This document shows positions 33,329 to 41,114 of a stretch of 64,000 nucleotides of DNA, in pieces. The first letter of the stretch is position 1, and each line of letters opens with the position of its first letter. Where the stretch lies: positions 40,117 to 104,116 of the forward strand of contig NZ_FOVH01000004.1 in NCBI RefSeq assembly GCF_900115095.1. The letters are read 5' to 3'. Position numbers and translations under genes: made by a program. Below the pieces are notes generated by a model. The model was not told where the DNA came from, ran no database searches, and was given only the letters and a program-made list of their open reading frames with translations. The DNA comes from Actinomadura madurae (GTDB taxonomy: Bacteria > Actinomycetota > Actinomycetes > Streptosporangiales > Streptosporangiaceae).

Positions 33329-35116
33329 GTGAGCGCTGAACAGGACGAGCCGTCGCAGGCGGCCTCCGCCCGCCCCCCGTCCGCGGACGCCCAGTCCCCG
33401 GACGACCCCGGGGAGGCCCTACACGGCCCCCACCCCGGCGACGTCCACGTAGCCGGGGCCCCGCCACCCCGGCCGTCCCCACCGCCCCCTCCGACCGCGG
33501 CGGCACCACCGCAGGGCCCGCCCCCGGCGGACGAAGCGAACCCGGCCGCAACGCAGCAGCCCGCTCCACCCCCACCCGGCGGCCCCGCCATGCCGCCCGG
33601 CACCGCCCCGTCCAACGGCTCCGCAAAACCGAGCGGCAACACCCCACCGGGGGGCACTGCCACACCCGGCGTCCCGGGCACGCCAAGCGGCCCCGGCAGC
33701 TCCGACACACCCGGTGTCCACCGCACGCCTCGTGATCCCGGCACCCCCATCAACCCCGGCACGCCCGCTGACCCCGGCGCGCCCATCGGCGCCGGAGTGC
33801 CGGTCGATCACAGCACGCCTGCTGACCCTGGCACGCCCATCAACCCCGGTATGCCTGGTGGGCCGGTCATGCCGGGGAATCCGGTCATGCCACGTAAGCC
33901 GGTGCCGTTGAAGCGGCGACGGCGGGCTCGGGTGCTCGTGGTCGCGGGGGCGGCGGCCGTGCTGGTCGCCGCCGTCGCCGTGACCGCCGGGGCGCTCGCC
34001 GGGGGTGGGGAGGCGCCGAAGAAGAAGCCCAAGGCCACCGTGTCCGCCGCGCCTCCGGCGTGGACGGTCGCGGCGGGGCGGGCGCTCACGTCCGGGACGG
34101 GCCTGCGCTACGACGGCACCCTGACGGTCAACGGGCAGCCCGTCCAGGCGCATCTGCGGGTGACGCCGTCCGGCGCCGTGACCGGGACGTTCACCGCGGG
34201 CCTACTGAAAGCGGACGTCGTCGCGATCGACGGGGACACCTACCTCAAGGCCGCGCCGGCGTTCTGGCAGACCTACGCCGGCGGCGTCGCGCACCCGGAG
34301 TACTACGCCGGACGCTGGTCCAAGGCGCCCGCGTCCATGCCCGGGTTCGACGTGCCGGACGTCCTCGGCCCGGAGGCGATCGCCGAGTCGCTGGCCAAGG
34401 CCCCGGCGGAACCGCCCACCGAGAACGTGAACGGCGTCCGCGCGTACCGGGTCAAGACGCCGGGCGCGGAGTACCTGCTGACGGCGGCGGCCCCGCACCG
34501 GCTGCTGGCCGTGCGTCCGGCCGGCCAGGCCGGGCCGCGCTTCACCGTCGCGCCCGTGACGGCGCCGGCGACGCTGTTCGCCGAACTGCGGCCGCGGGTG
34601 GCCCGGCTCGGCGGGGCCGCCGACCCGGGCCTGCGCTTCACCCCGGGGACGCTGACGTTCCGCAACTGCGACCAGAACACCAACGGCTGCACGGTGAGCG
34701 TCCCTGCCACGCTCGCCTCGCCCGCGGGGGCGGTGCCGGACGGGGCGCGGGCCGCGCTGCGGGCGGCGATCACGTCCCGGGGCAAGCCGCTCGGGTCGTG
34801 CACCGGGTCGGGTCCGGTCCCGGCCAACCGGGCGCTGGTGCTGCGCTGCACCGTCACGAGCAGGCTGTGGCGGAACTGGATGCGCGCGGCCCTCGACAAC
34901 CCCGGCTCGTACCCGTACGAGGCCACCGCCCGCGTCGTCGGTGAGGCGCTCGACGCCGCCGACGTGCCGGACCTGCTGGCGCGTGTCGACAAGGAGCGGA
35001 AGGCGGTCATGCGGCGGGCGCCGTCCACGCCGGGCCCGTCGGTGTCGGCGGAACCGTCCGGCACGCGCACGCCGCGGCCGGAAGTCGCCACATCACGGAC
35101 ACCAGGGACACCATAG
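33329..35116 (+). CDS. Pro-rich membrane-anchored protein, paralogue of the 31791 gene
   Basis: 595 aa from GTG 33329. The N-terminal 190 residues are Pro-rich with imperfect repeats of the type PGTPINPGTP and PADPGAPIG. A basic stretch (KRRRRAR) precedes one membrane helix (VLVVAGAAAVLVAAVAVTAG). The exported domain follows an LppX/LprG-like pattern (GTGLRYDGTLTVNGQPVQAH, DGDTYLKAAPAFW). It ends with NCDQNTNGCTVSV and LRCTVTSRLWRNWMRAA, the same Cys/Trp layout as the preceding gene. A lipoprotein-like role with membrane anchoring in place of a lipobox is plausible. Confidence 0.8.
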   Translation: MSAEQDEPSQAASARPPSADAQSPDDPGEALHGPHPGDVHVAGAPPPRPSPPPPPTAAAPPQGPPPADEANPAATQQPAPPPPGGPAMPPGTAPSNGSAKPSGNTPPGGTATPGVPGTPSGPGSSDTPGVHRTPRDPGTPINPGTPADPGAPIGAGVPVDHSTPADPGTPINPGMPGGPVMPGNPVMPRKPVPLKRRRRARVLVVAGAAAVLVAAVAVTAGALAGGGEAPKKKPKATVSAAPPAWTVAAGRALTSGTGLRYDGTLTVNGQPVQAHLRVTPSGAVTGTFTAGLLKADVVAIDGDTYLKAAPAFWQTYAGGVAHPEYYAGRWSKAPASMPGFDVPDVLGPEAIAESLAKAPAEPPTENVNGVRAYRVKTPGAEYLLTAAAPHRLLAVRPAGQAGPRFTVAPVTAPATLFAELRPRVARLGGAADPGLRFTPGTLTFRNCDQNTNGCTVSVPATLASPAGAVPDGARAALRAAITSRGKPLGSCTGSGPVPANRALVLRCTVTSRLWRNWMRAALDNPGSYPYEATARVVGEALDAADVPDLLARVDKERKAVMRRAPSTPGPSVSAEPSGTRTPRPEVATSRTPGTP

Positions 35117-35161
35117 GTCCCACGTTCAGGGGCGGTGCCCTCGGCCGTGATTCCGGCTGTC

Positions 35162-35167
35162 TACACT
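35162..35167 (+). promoter_or_regulatory. -10 element of a leaderless transcript
   Basis: TACACT ends seven bases before the GTG of the leader peptide, so transcription would begin at or next to the start codon. No clear -35 was found. Confidence 0.45.
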
Positions 35168-35174
35168 TCGGGTC

Positions 35175-35288
35175 GTGAACTCCACGCCCCTGGGGAGCCG
35201 CGGCTTCTCGACGAGTCCCGTGCGGCGGTTGGTCAGGCGACTGCACGTCGACCTGTGCCGGCAGCGCAGCAGCCTGTGTTCGCGATGA
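35175..35288 (+). CDS. Cys-containing leader peptide upstream of korAB
   Basis: A 37-aa ORF from GTG 35175. The C-terminal part, VRRLHVDLCRQRSSLCSR, matches the actinobacterial 'putative leader peptide' type (HVDLCR...LC), usually found before sulfur/cysteine-related genes. The two late Cys codons (TGC, TGT) suggest ribosome-mediated attenuation responding to charged tRNA-Cys. Transcription is probably leaderless. A GGGGA/TCCCC-ended hairpin follows at about 35293-35317. The next gene on the strand is korA, an iron-sulfur enzyme, 254 bases downstream. Confidence 0.7.
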   Translation: MNSTPLGSRGFSTSPVRRLVRRLHVDLCRQRSSLCSR

Positions 35289-35464
35289 ACTCGGGGACCC
35301 GTCCAGGTCGTATCCCCGGATAGGACGCGCGGAGCGGTCGCCGCCCGTCAGTGCCTTCCGGCACAGCCTCCAAGACCCGCGGCCACCGGTACGGGACGAC
35401 CTACGCCCCCGTCCCGCTGAGCGGCCCGTCCCCGATAACACCATCCGATCCCGGACATACCATG

Positions 35465-35479
35465 AAGGTAAGCCTTAGT
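35465..35479 (+). promoter_or_regulatory. Weak candidate iron-regulator (DtxR/IdeR-like) box
   Basis: AAGGTAAGCCTTAGT, 63 bases before korA, partly matches the IdeR/DmdR consensus (AGGTTAGGCTAACCT-like). Symmetry is incomplete, so this is low confidence. Confidence 0.25.
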
Positions 35480-35541
35480 AGCATCACGATCCTGGGCGCC
35501 TCCCCCAGGACGGATGCTGCGCGTCGAGGAGGTCTTCCTCT

Positions 35542-37398
35542 GTGACCAAACAGGTCCAGCAGCTCGACCGCGTCATCATCCGTTTCGCCGGAGACTCCGG
35601 CGACGGCATGCAGCTGACCGGCGACCGCTTCACCCAGGAGACCGCGGCGTTCGGCAACGACCTGTCGACGTTGCCGAACTTCCCGGCCGAAATCCGCGCC
35701 CCCGCCGGGACCCTCCCCGGCGTGTCCAGCTTCCAACTGCACTTCGCCGACCACGACATCCTGACGCCGGGCGACGCGCCCAACGTCCTGGTCGCGATGA
35801 ATCCCGCCGCGCTCAAGGCCAACCTCGCGGACCTGCCGCGCGGCGCGGACCTGATCGTCAACACCGACGAGTTCACCAAGCGCAACCTGTCCAAGGTCGG
35901 CTACGAGACCAGTCCCGTCGAGGACGACTCGCTCGCCGAGTACCGGGTGCACGCGCTGCCGCTCACCTCGATGACGGTGACGGCCCTCGCCGACTTCGAC
36001 ATCTCCAAGAAGGACGCCGAGCGCGCGAAGAACATGTTCGCGCTCGGGCTGCTGTCGTGGCTGTACCACCGTCCCACCGAGGGGACGCTCGCCTTCCTGG
36101 AGAAGAAGTTCGCCTCCAAGCCCGAGATCATGAAGGCCAACATCGCGGCCTTCCAGGCGGGCTGGTCGTACGGCGAGACCACCGAGGCGTTCTCGGTGCA
36201 GTACGAGATCAAGCCGGCGCAGCACGAGCCCGGCCTGTACCGCAACATCACCGGGAACATCGCGCTGTCGTACGGGCTGGTCGCCGCCGGCGTGCAGAGC
36301 GGCCTGCCGATCTTCCTCGGCTCGTACCCGATCACCCCGGCGTCCGACATCCTGCACGAGATGTCCAAGCACAAGAGGTTCGGCGTCCGGACGTTCCAGG
36401 CCGAGGACGAGATCGCCGCCGTCGGCGCGGCGCTCGGCGCCTCCTTCGGCGGGTCGCTCGGCGTCACCACGACGTCCGGGCCCGGTATCGCGCTGAAGAG
36501 CGAGACGATCGGCCTCGGCGTCGCGACGGAGCTTCCGCTGCTGGTCATCGACGTGCAGCGGGCCGGGCCGTCCACCGGGCTGCCGACCAAGACCGAGCAG
36601 GCCGACCTGCTGCAGGCCATGCACGGCCGCAACGGCGAGGCGCCCGTCCCGGTGATCGCGCCGCAGTCCCCGTCGGACTGCTTCGACGCGGCGCTGGAGG
36701 CGGCCCGGATCGCGGTGAAGTACCGCACGCCGGTGATCCTGCTGTCGGACGGCTACCTCGCCAACGGGTCCGAGCCGTGGAAGCTGCCGGACGTCGCGGC
36801 GCTGCCGACGATCGAGCCCGACTTCGCGGCCCCGTCGCAGGAGAACTTCGAGCCGTTCCGCCGCGACCCCGACACCCTCGCCCGCCCCTGGGCGATCCCG
36901 GGCACGGCCGGGCTGGAGCACCGGATCGGCGGCCTGGAGAAGGCCGACGTCACCGGCAACATCTCCTACGACCCCACCAACCACGACACGATGGTCCGGC
37001 TCCGCCAGGCCAAGGTCGACGGGATCGCGAACGACATCGACCCGCTCGCCGTGGACGACCCGTCCGCTGCCGCGGGGCAGCCTAAAGCACGCGTGCTCGT
37101 GATCGGCTGGGGCGGGACGTACGGGGCGATCTCGGCTGCCGTCCGGCGCGTCCGGGCGTCCGGGCGGAAGATCGCGCAGGCCCACCTTCGCCACCTCAAC
37201 CCGTTCCCGGCGAACCTGCCCGACGTGCTCCGCTCCTACGACAAGGTCGTGGTGCCGGAGATCAACCTCGGCCAGCTCGCGCTGCTGCTGCGCGGCCGGC
37301 TCCTCATCGACGTGATCGGCTACAACCAGGTCCGCGGCCTGCCCTTCAAGGCCGAAGAGCTGCAGGGCGTCTTCCAGGATGTGATCGACAGTGAGTGA
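35542..37398 (+). CDS. korA: 2-oxoacid:ferredoxin oxidoreductase, alpha (gamma-alpha fused) subunit
   Basis: 618 aa from GTG 35542. The N-terminal gamma domain (IIRFAGDSGDGMQLTGDRF) is fused to the alpha pyrimidine-binding domain (GSYPITPASDILHEM, TFQAEDEIAAVGAALGASF, TTSGPGIALKSE), with the C-terminal VVPEINLGQLALLLRG. With KorB it oxidatively decarboxylates a 2-oxoacid, most likely 2-oxoglutarate, to the acyl-CoA while reducing ferredoxin. This bypasses NAD. It overlaps korB by eight bases. Proximity to the ferredoxin-type partial nuo operon suggests a shared redox circuit. Confidence 0.95.
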   Translation: MTKQVQQLDRVIIRFAGDSGDGMQLTGDRFTQETAAFGNDLSTLPNFPAEIRAPAGTLPGVSSFQLHFADHDILTPGDAPNVLVAMNPAALKANLADLPRGADLIVNTDEFTKRNLSKVGYETSPVEDDSLAEYRVHALPLTSMTVTALADFDISKKDAERAKNMFALGLLSWLYHRPTEGTLAFLEKKFASKPEIMKANIAAFQAGWSYGETTEAFSVQYEIKPAQHEPGLYRNITGNIALSYGLVAAGVQSGLPIFLGSYPITPASDILHEMSKHKRFGVRTFQAEDEIAAVGAALGASFGGSLGVTTTSGPGIALKSETIGLGVATELPLLVIDVQRAGPSTGLPTKTEQADLLQAMHGRNGEAPVPVIAPQSPSDCFDAALEAARIAVKYRTPVILLSDGYLANGSEPWKLPDVAALPTIEPDFAAPSQENFEPFRRDPDTLARPWAIPGTAGLEHRIGGLEKADVTGNISYDPTNHDTMVRLRQAKVDGIANDIDPLAVDDPSAAAGQPKARVLVIGWGGTYGAISAAVRRVRASGRKIAQAHLRHLNPFPANLPDVLRSYDKVVVPEINLGQLALLLRGRLLIDVIGYNQVRGLPFKAEELQGVFQDVIDSE

Positions 37399-38476
37399 GA
37401 ACGGCTCCAGCGGAAACGGCGCCGTCAACGGCAACGGGAAGTCGCTGCTCTCCCTCGTCCCGAAGGCGGAGGGGAAGCAGACGCTCAAGGACTTCAAGAC
37501 CGACCAGGAGGTGCGCTGGTGCCCCGGGTGCGGTGACTACGCGATCCTCGCGGCCGTCCAGTCCTTCCTGCCCGAGCTCGGGCTGCGCCGCGAGAACATC
37601 ACGTTCGTCTCCGGCATCGGCTGCTCGTCCCGGTTCCCGTACTACATGAACACCTACGGGTTCCACTCGATCCACGGCCGCGCGCCCGCGATCGCGACGG
37701 GGCTCGCGACGTCCCGTCCCGACCTGTCGGTGTGGGTCGTGACGGGGGACGGCGACGCGCTGTCCATCGGCGGCAACCACCTGATCCACGCGCTGCGCCG
37801 CAACGTCAACCTGAAGATCCTGCTGTTCAACAACCGGATCTACGGGCTGACGAAGGGCCAGTACTCGCCGACGTCCGAGCTCGGCAAGATCACCAAGTCG
37901 ACGCCGATGGGGTCGCTGGACGCCCCGTTCAACCCGCTGTCGCTAGCGATCGGCGCGGAGGGCACGTTCGTCGCCCGCACCATCGACTCCGACCGCAAGC
38001 ATCTGCAGTCGGTCCTGCGGGCCGCCGCGCAGCACCGCGGCACCGCGCTCGTCGAGATCTACCAGAACTGCAACATCTTCAACGACAACGCGTTCGAGCC
38101 GCTGAAGGACGCGTCCGTCCGCGACGACGTCACGGTGCGGCTGGAGCACGGCGAGCCCATCGTGTTCGGCGCCGACCGGTCCAAGGCGCTGCGCCGCTCG
38201 CCGTCCGGGTCGTTCGAGGTCGTGAACGCGGCGGACGTCGACGCGTCCGAGATCGCCGTGCACGACGCCCACAACCCGGACCCGTCGCAGGCGTTCGCGC
38301 TGTCGCGGCTGGACCAGCCCGCGTTCGAGCACACCCCGATCGGCATCTTCCGGGACGTCGACCGCCCGTCCTACGACGAGCTGATGCGGGCCCAGCTCGA
38401 CGACGCCGCCCAGACGCAGGGCGAGGGCGACCTCGCCGCGCTGCTCGGCAGCGGCGACACCTGGCGCATCGACTAG
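37391..38476 (+). CDS. korB: 2-oxoacid:ferredoxin oxidoreductase, beta subunit
   Basis: 361 aa from GTG 37391. It binds thiamine diphosphate (VVTGDGDALSIGGNHLIHAL, then a Mg-binding NNRIYGLTKGQYSP) and a [4Fe-4S] cluster through CPGCGDY, GIGCSSRFPYY and QNCNIF. Together with KorA it forms the complete catalytic unit. A strong terminator follows directly. Confidence 0.96.
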   Translation: MSENGSSGNGAVNGNGKSLLSLVPKAEGKQTLKDFKTDQEVRWCPGCGDYAILAAVQSFLPELGLRRENITFVSGIGCSSRFPYYMNTYGFHSIHGRAPAIATGLATSRPDLSVWVVTGDGDALSIGGNHLIHALRRNVNLKILLFNNRIYGLTKGQYSPTSELGKITKSTPMGSLDAPFNPLSLAIGAEGTFVARTIDSDRKHLQSVLRAAAQHRGTALVEIYQNCNIFNDNAFEPLKDASVRDDVTVRLEHGEPIVFGADRSKALRRSPSGSFEVVNAADVDASEIAVHDAHNPDPSQAFALSRLDQPAFEHTPIGIFRDVDRPSYDELMRAQLDDAAQTQGEGDLAALLGSGDTWRID

Positions 38477-38486
38477 CGCGCGTCCG

Positions 38487-38520
38487 AAGGCCCGGCCCCG
38501 GTTCGGCGGGGCCGGGCCTT
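38487..38520 (+). terminator. Terminator after korB
   Basis: A 13-bp perfect stem (AAGGCCCGGCCCC / GGGGCCGGGCCTT) with an 8-nt loop, 10 bases after the korB stop. Confidence 0.85.
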
Positions 38521-38666
38521 CGCGCGCTTCGAACGCCCGCGGACGGGGCACGGTTCATCACATGGTGAGCGACGGGCACCCCGCGGCGGTCTTCCCGGCG
38601 GGACACGGTGCGGGACGGCGACTCATCCTGAAAGACTGAGGAGATCATGGAGCCGGGGAGGTGCCG

Positions 38667-40220
38667 ATGCGGGTCATACCGCGCCGCAGCAAGGGACGTC
38701 AGCGCGACGACGAACCCACCGGCCCCCCGCCCCAGCCCCCCACCCCGCAGCCAGACGACACTTCACAGCCTGACGAGAAGACCCCTCAAACCACTCCGGC
38801 GCAACCAGACGCCACCACCCGGCCCGTCGCCCCGACGCAGCCGGACGCCCCAGCGCAGCCCGGCGACACAGCACAGGCCGCCGCTTCAACGCAGCCCGTC
38901 GGTTCCACACGAGCCGACCTTCCAGCACAGCCCGGCAGCACGACACAGCCGGACGGCTCGGCGCAGCCCGGCGGATCGGCGCGCCCCGACAACGTGACGC
39001 AGCAACTCGGCACGGCACAGCCCGGTCCAGTGCAGCCCAGCGACACGGCACAGGCTGGCAATCCAGCACAGGCTGGCGACACAACGCAGCCCAGCGGCTC
39101 AACCCAACAGAGGGGCTCGACGAAACCCGGCAATCCGGCGCAGCCCAGCGGTTCAGCGCAAGCTGGCGACATGGCGCAAGGCAGCGGTCCCGCGCAAGGC
39201 AGCGGTCCCGCGCAAGGCAGCCGTTCCGCGCAGGGTGGTGGTTCCGCGCAAGCTGGCGACACGGCGCAGGGCAGCGGTCCCGCGCACGGCAGTGGTCCCG
39301 CGCAGGGCAGCGGTCCCGCACACGGCAGCGGTTCCGCGCAAGGCAGCGGTTCCGCGCAGGGTGGTGGTTCGGCGCCGGGTGGGGACCCGGCGCGGGGTGG
39401 CGGGGCGACGCGGCCGCTTGGTGCGGCAGGGCACGGTGGCGGCGGTGCGGCTCCGGAGGGTGGAGAGGCCGTCGTGGGGCCCGCTCAGCCCTATCGGCCG
39501 ACGACGGTGCCCGGTGGGAATCCCGCGGAGGAGCGTAAGGAGGAGGGGCGGACGACGGCTGTGCTGCCCGCCCCGGCGGTCTCTGAGGCGGCGCGGCGGC
39601 GGGCGCGGGCGGCGGCGCGGCGGCGGGAGGCGGCGGAGGCGAAGCGGAACCGGGCGGCGCACCGTCCGGGACGGCCGCCCCGGGCGGTCCCGCCGGCGCG
39701 GGCGGCCGACCAGCACCGGTCGGCGCTGCTGGTGATGGTGCTGACGCTCGGGCTGCTGATCGCGGCGGTCGCGGTGACGGGCGCGATGATCGCGTCCTCG
39801 ATGCGGACGCGGCCGGTGACGCTCGCCGCGCCACTGCACATCTACCCCGTCGCGCAGGCGGCGCCGGGGCCGTGCCCGGCCGGGACGCAGGGCATCACCG
39901 CGCAGTCCGGGGCGGGGCCGACCTGCTACCGGCTCACCCAGGGGATCGCGATCCGCAAGGTCGCCGATCTGCGCGTGCAGAAGTCGCGGGTGCAGCCAGG
40001 CGGCTACGACGTGGCGGTGACGCTCCGCCGGGTGGACCGGCAGGCGTTCGCCCAGCTCACCCGCGCGACGGTCGGGCGCGACCTGGCGTTCGTCGTGCGG
40101 AACCGGCTCATCACGCTGCCGCGCGTCGACATGGCGATCACCGACGGGAAGGTCGTGGTGACGGGCTCGCCAGACCGGGCCACCGCGAACCGGCTCGTCC
40201 GCGACCTCAAGGGGCGGTAG
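38667..40220 (+). CDS. Repeat-rich membrane protein with SecDF P1-head-like domain
   Basis: About 517 aa from ATG 38667 (GGGGAGG at 38655-38661; the in-frame GTG at 38661 has no room for a ribosome site). Residues 20-250 are low complexity, shifting from TQPDAPAQPG-type to GSGPAQ hexapeptide repeats. A basic/Ala-rich stretch then leads to one membrane helix (SALLVMVLTLGLLIAAVAVT). The exported domain includes CPAGTQGITAQSGAGPTCYR, QAFAQLTRATVGRDLAFVV and LPRVDMAITDGKVVVTG, resembling the head subdomain of SecD/SecDF P1. The role is unknown; it may tune envelope translocation. Confidence 0.8.
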   Translation: MRVIPRRSKGRQRDDEPTGPPPQPPTPQPDDTSQPDEKTPQTTPAQPDATTRPVAPTQPDAPAQPGDTAQAAASTQPVGSTRADLPAQPGSTTQPDGSAQPGGSARPDNVTQQLGTAQPGPVQPSDTAQAGNPAQAGDTTQPSGSTQQRGSTKPGNPAQPSGSAQAGDMAQGSGPAQGSGPAQGSRSAQGGGSAQAGDTAQGSGPAHGSGPAQGSGPAHGSGSAQGSGSAQGGGSAPGGDPARGGGATRPLGAAGHGGGGAAPEGGEAVVGPAQPYRPTTVPGGNPAEERKEEGRTTAVLPAPAVSEAARRRARAAARRREAAEAKRNRAAHRPGRPPRAVPPARAADQHRSALLVMVLTLGLLIAAVAVTGAMIASSMRTRPVTLAAPLHIYPVAQAAPGPCPAGTQGITAQSGAGPTCYRLTQGIAIRKVADLRVQKSRVQPGGYDVAVTLRRVDRQAFAQLTRATVGRDLAFVVRNRLITLPRVDMAITDGKVVVTGSPDRATANRLVRDLKGR

Positions 40221-40223
40221 GCG

Positions 40224-41114
40224 TCACACCTGGGGAAGCTCCTCGCCCTGGAGGGCCTGGATCTCCAGTTCGACGCGGAGGCTCTCGCCGACCAGCGCGA
40301 TGCCCGCCTCCAGGATCTGGTTGAAGCGGATGCCGAAGTCGGTGCGGCGCAGCTCGGCGGTGGCGCGGAACGCCGACCGGACGCCGCCCCACGGGTCGGC
40401 GCCGATGCCGAGGTAGGTCATGTCGAGGTCGACGGGCTGGGTGAGCCCGTTGAGGGTGAGCCGCCCGTGCACCGTCCAGCGGTCGGGGCCGGCGCCGGTC
40501 AGCCCGTCGCCCTCATAGGTGATGACCGGGTGGTCGTCGACGTTGAGGAAGTCGGCCGAGCGCAGGTGGTCGTCGCGCATCTTGTTGCCGGTGTCGATGG
40601 ACGCCGCCTCGATGCGGGCCGTGACGCGCGACTCCTCGACCGGTTCGGCGACCTCGACGCGTCCCTCGAACGCCGCGAAGCGGCCGCGGACGCTCGACAG
40701 CCCGAGGTGCTGCGCGACGGCGGCGATGTCGGAGTGCGCCGGGTCGATCGTCCAGGTTCCGGGGGCCGGGAGCTCGGTGCCGCCCGCGCGGCCGAGCACG
40801 ATCTTCCCGATGTCGGCCGTGCCGGCGCTGGAGACGATCAGCGTCGAGGCGGCGGGCTGGAAGCCCATCGCGGTCACGATCACCGTGTACGTGCCGGCGG
40901 GCAGCGGGCCGGCCGCGAGCACGCCGTCCTCGCCGACCTGGTCTCGCGCGACCTGGTTGCCCGCCAGGTCGGTGACCGTGACGATGGCGTGCCGCACCGC
41001 CCAGCCGTCCTTCGTCCGCACCGTGCCGCGCAGGCCTCGTTCAGCGTCCATCAGCGACCCGCACTCCAGGTTCTCATCGGGGTTCCCTCCGCCGGACGGA
41101 TCCGCGCCCGTCAT
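40224..41114 (-). CDS. YceI-like lipid-binding protein with N-terminal carboxypeptidase-regulatory domain
   Basis: 296 aa from ATG 41114, which overlaps the MFS stop by four bases (ATGA). Residues 28-105 form a CarboxypepD_reg/Cna-B-like beta domain (LRGTVRTKDGWAVRHAIVTV, AGTYTVIVTAMGFQPA). Residues 118-296 form the YceI lipocalin-like barrel (GTWTIDPAHSDIAAVAQHLG, RDDHLRSADFLNVDDHPVIT, VHGRLTLNGLTQPVDLDM, LRRTDFGIRFN). YceI proteins bind polyprenyl or amide lipids. No signal peptide is visible. It is translationally coupled to an exporter bearing the same beta domain. Confidence 0.9.
   Translation of the reverse strand: MTGADPSGGGNPDENLECGSLMDAERGLRGTVRTKDGWAVRHAIVTVTDLAGNQVARDQVGEDGVLAAGPLPAGTYTVIVTAMGFQPAASTLIVSSAGTADIGKIVLGRAGGTELPAPGTWTIDPAHSDIAAVAQHLGLSSVRGRFAAFEGRVEVAEPVEESRVTARIEAASIDTGNKMRDDHLRSADFLNVDDHPVITYEGDGLTGAGPDRWTVHGRLTLNGLTQPVDLDMTYLGIGADPWGGVRSAFRATAELRRTDFGIRFNQILEAGIALVGESLRVELEIQALQGEELPQV

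Noticed and set aside
35117..35174. Start of another gene after the Pro-rich protein
   Set aside because: No open frame of length or ribosome site apart from the leader peptide ORF starting at 35175.
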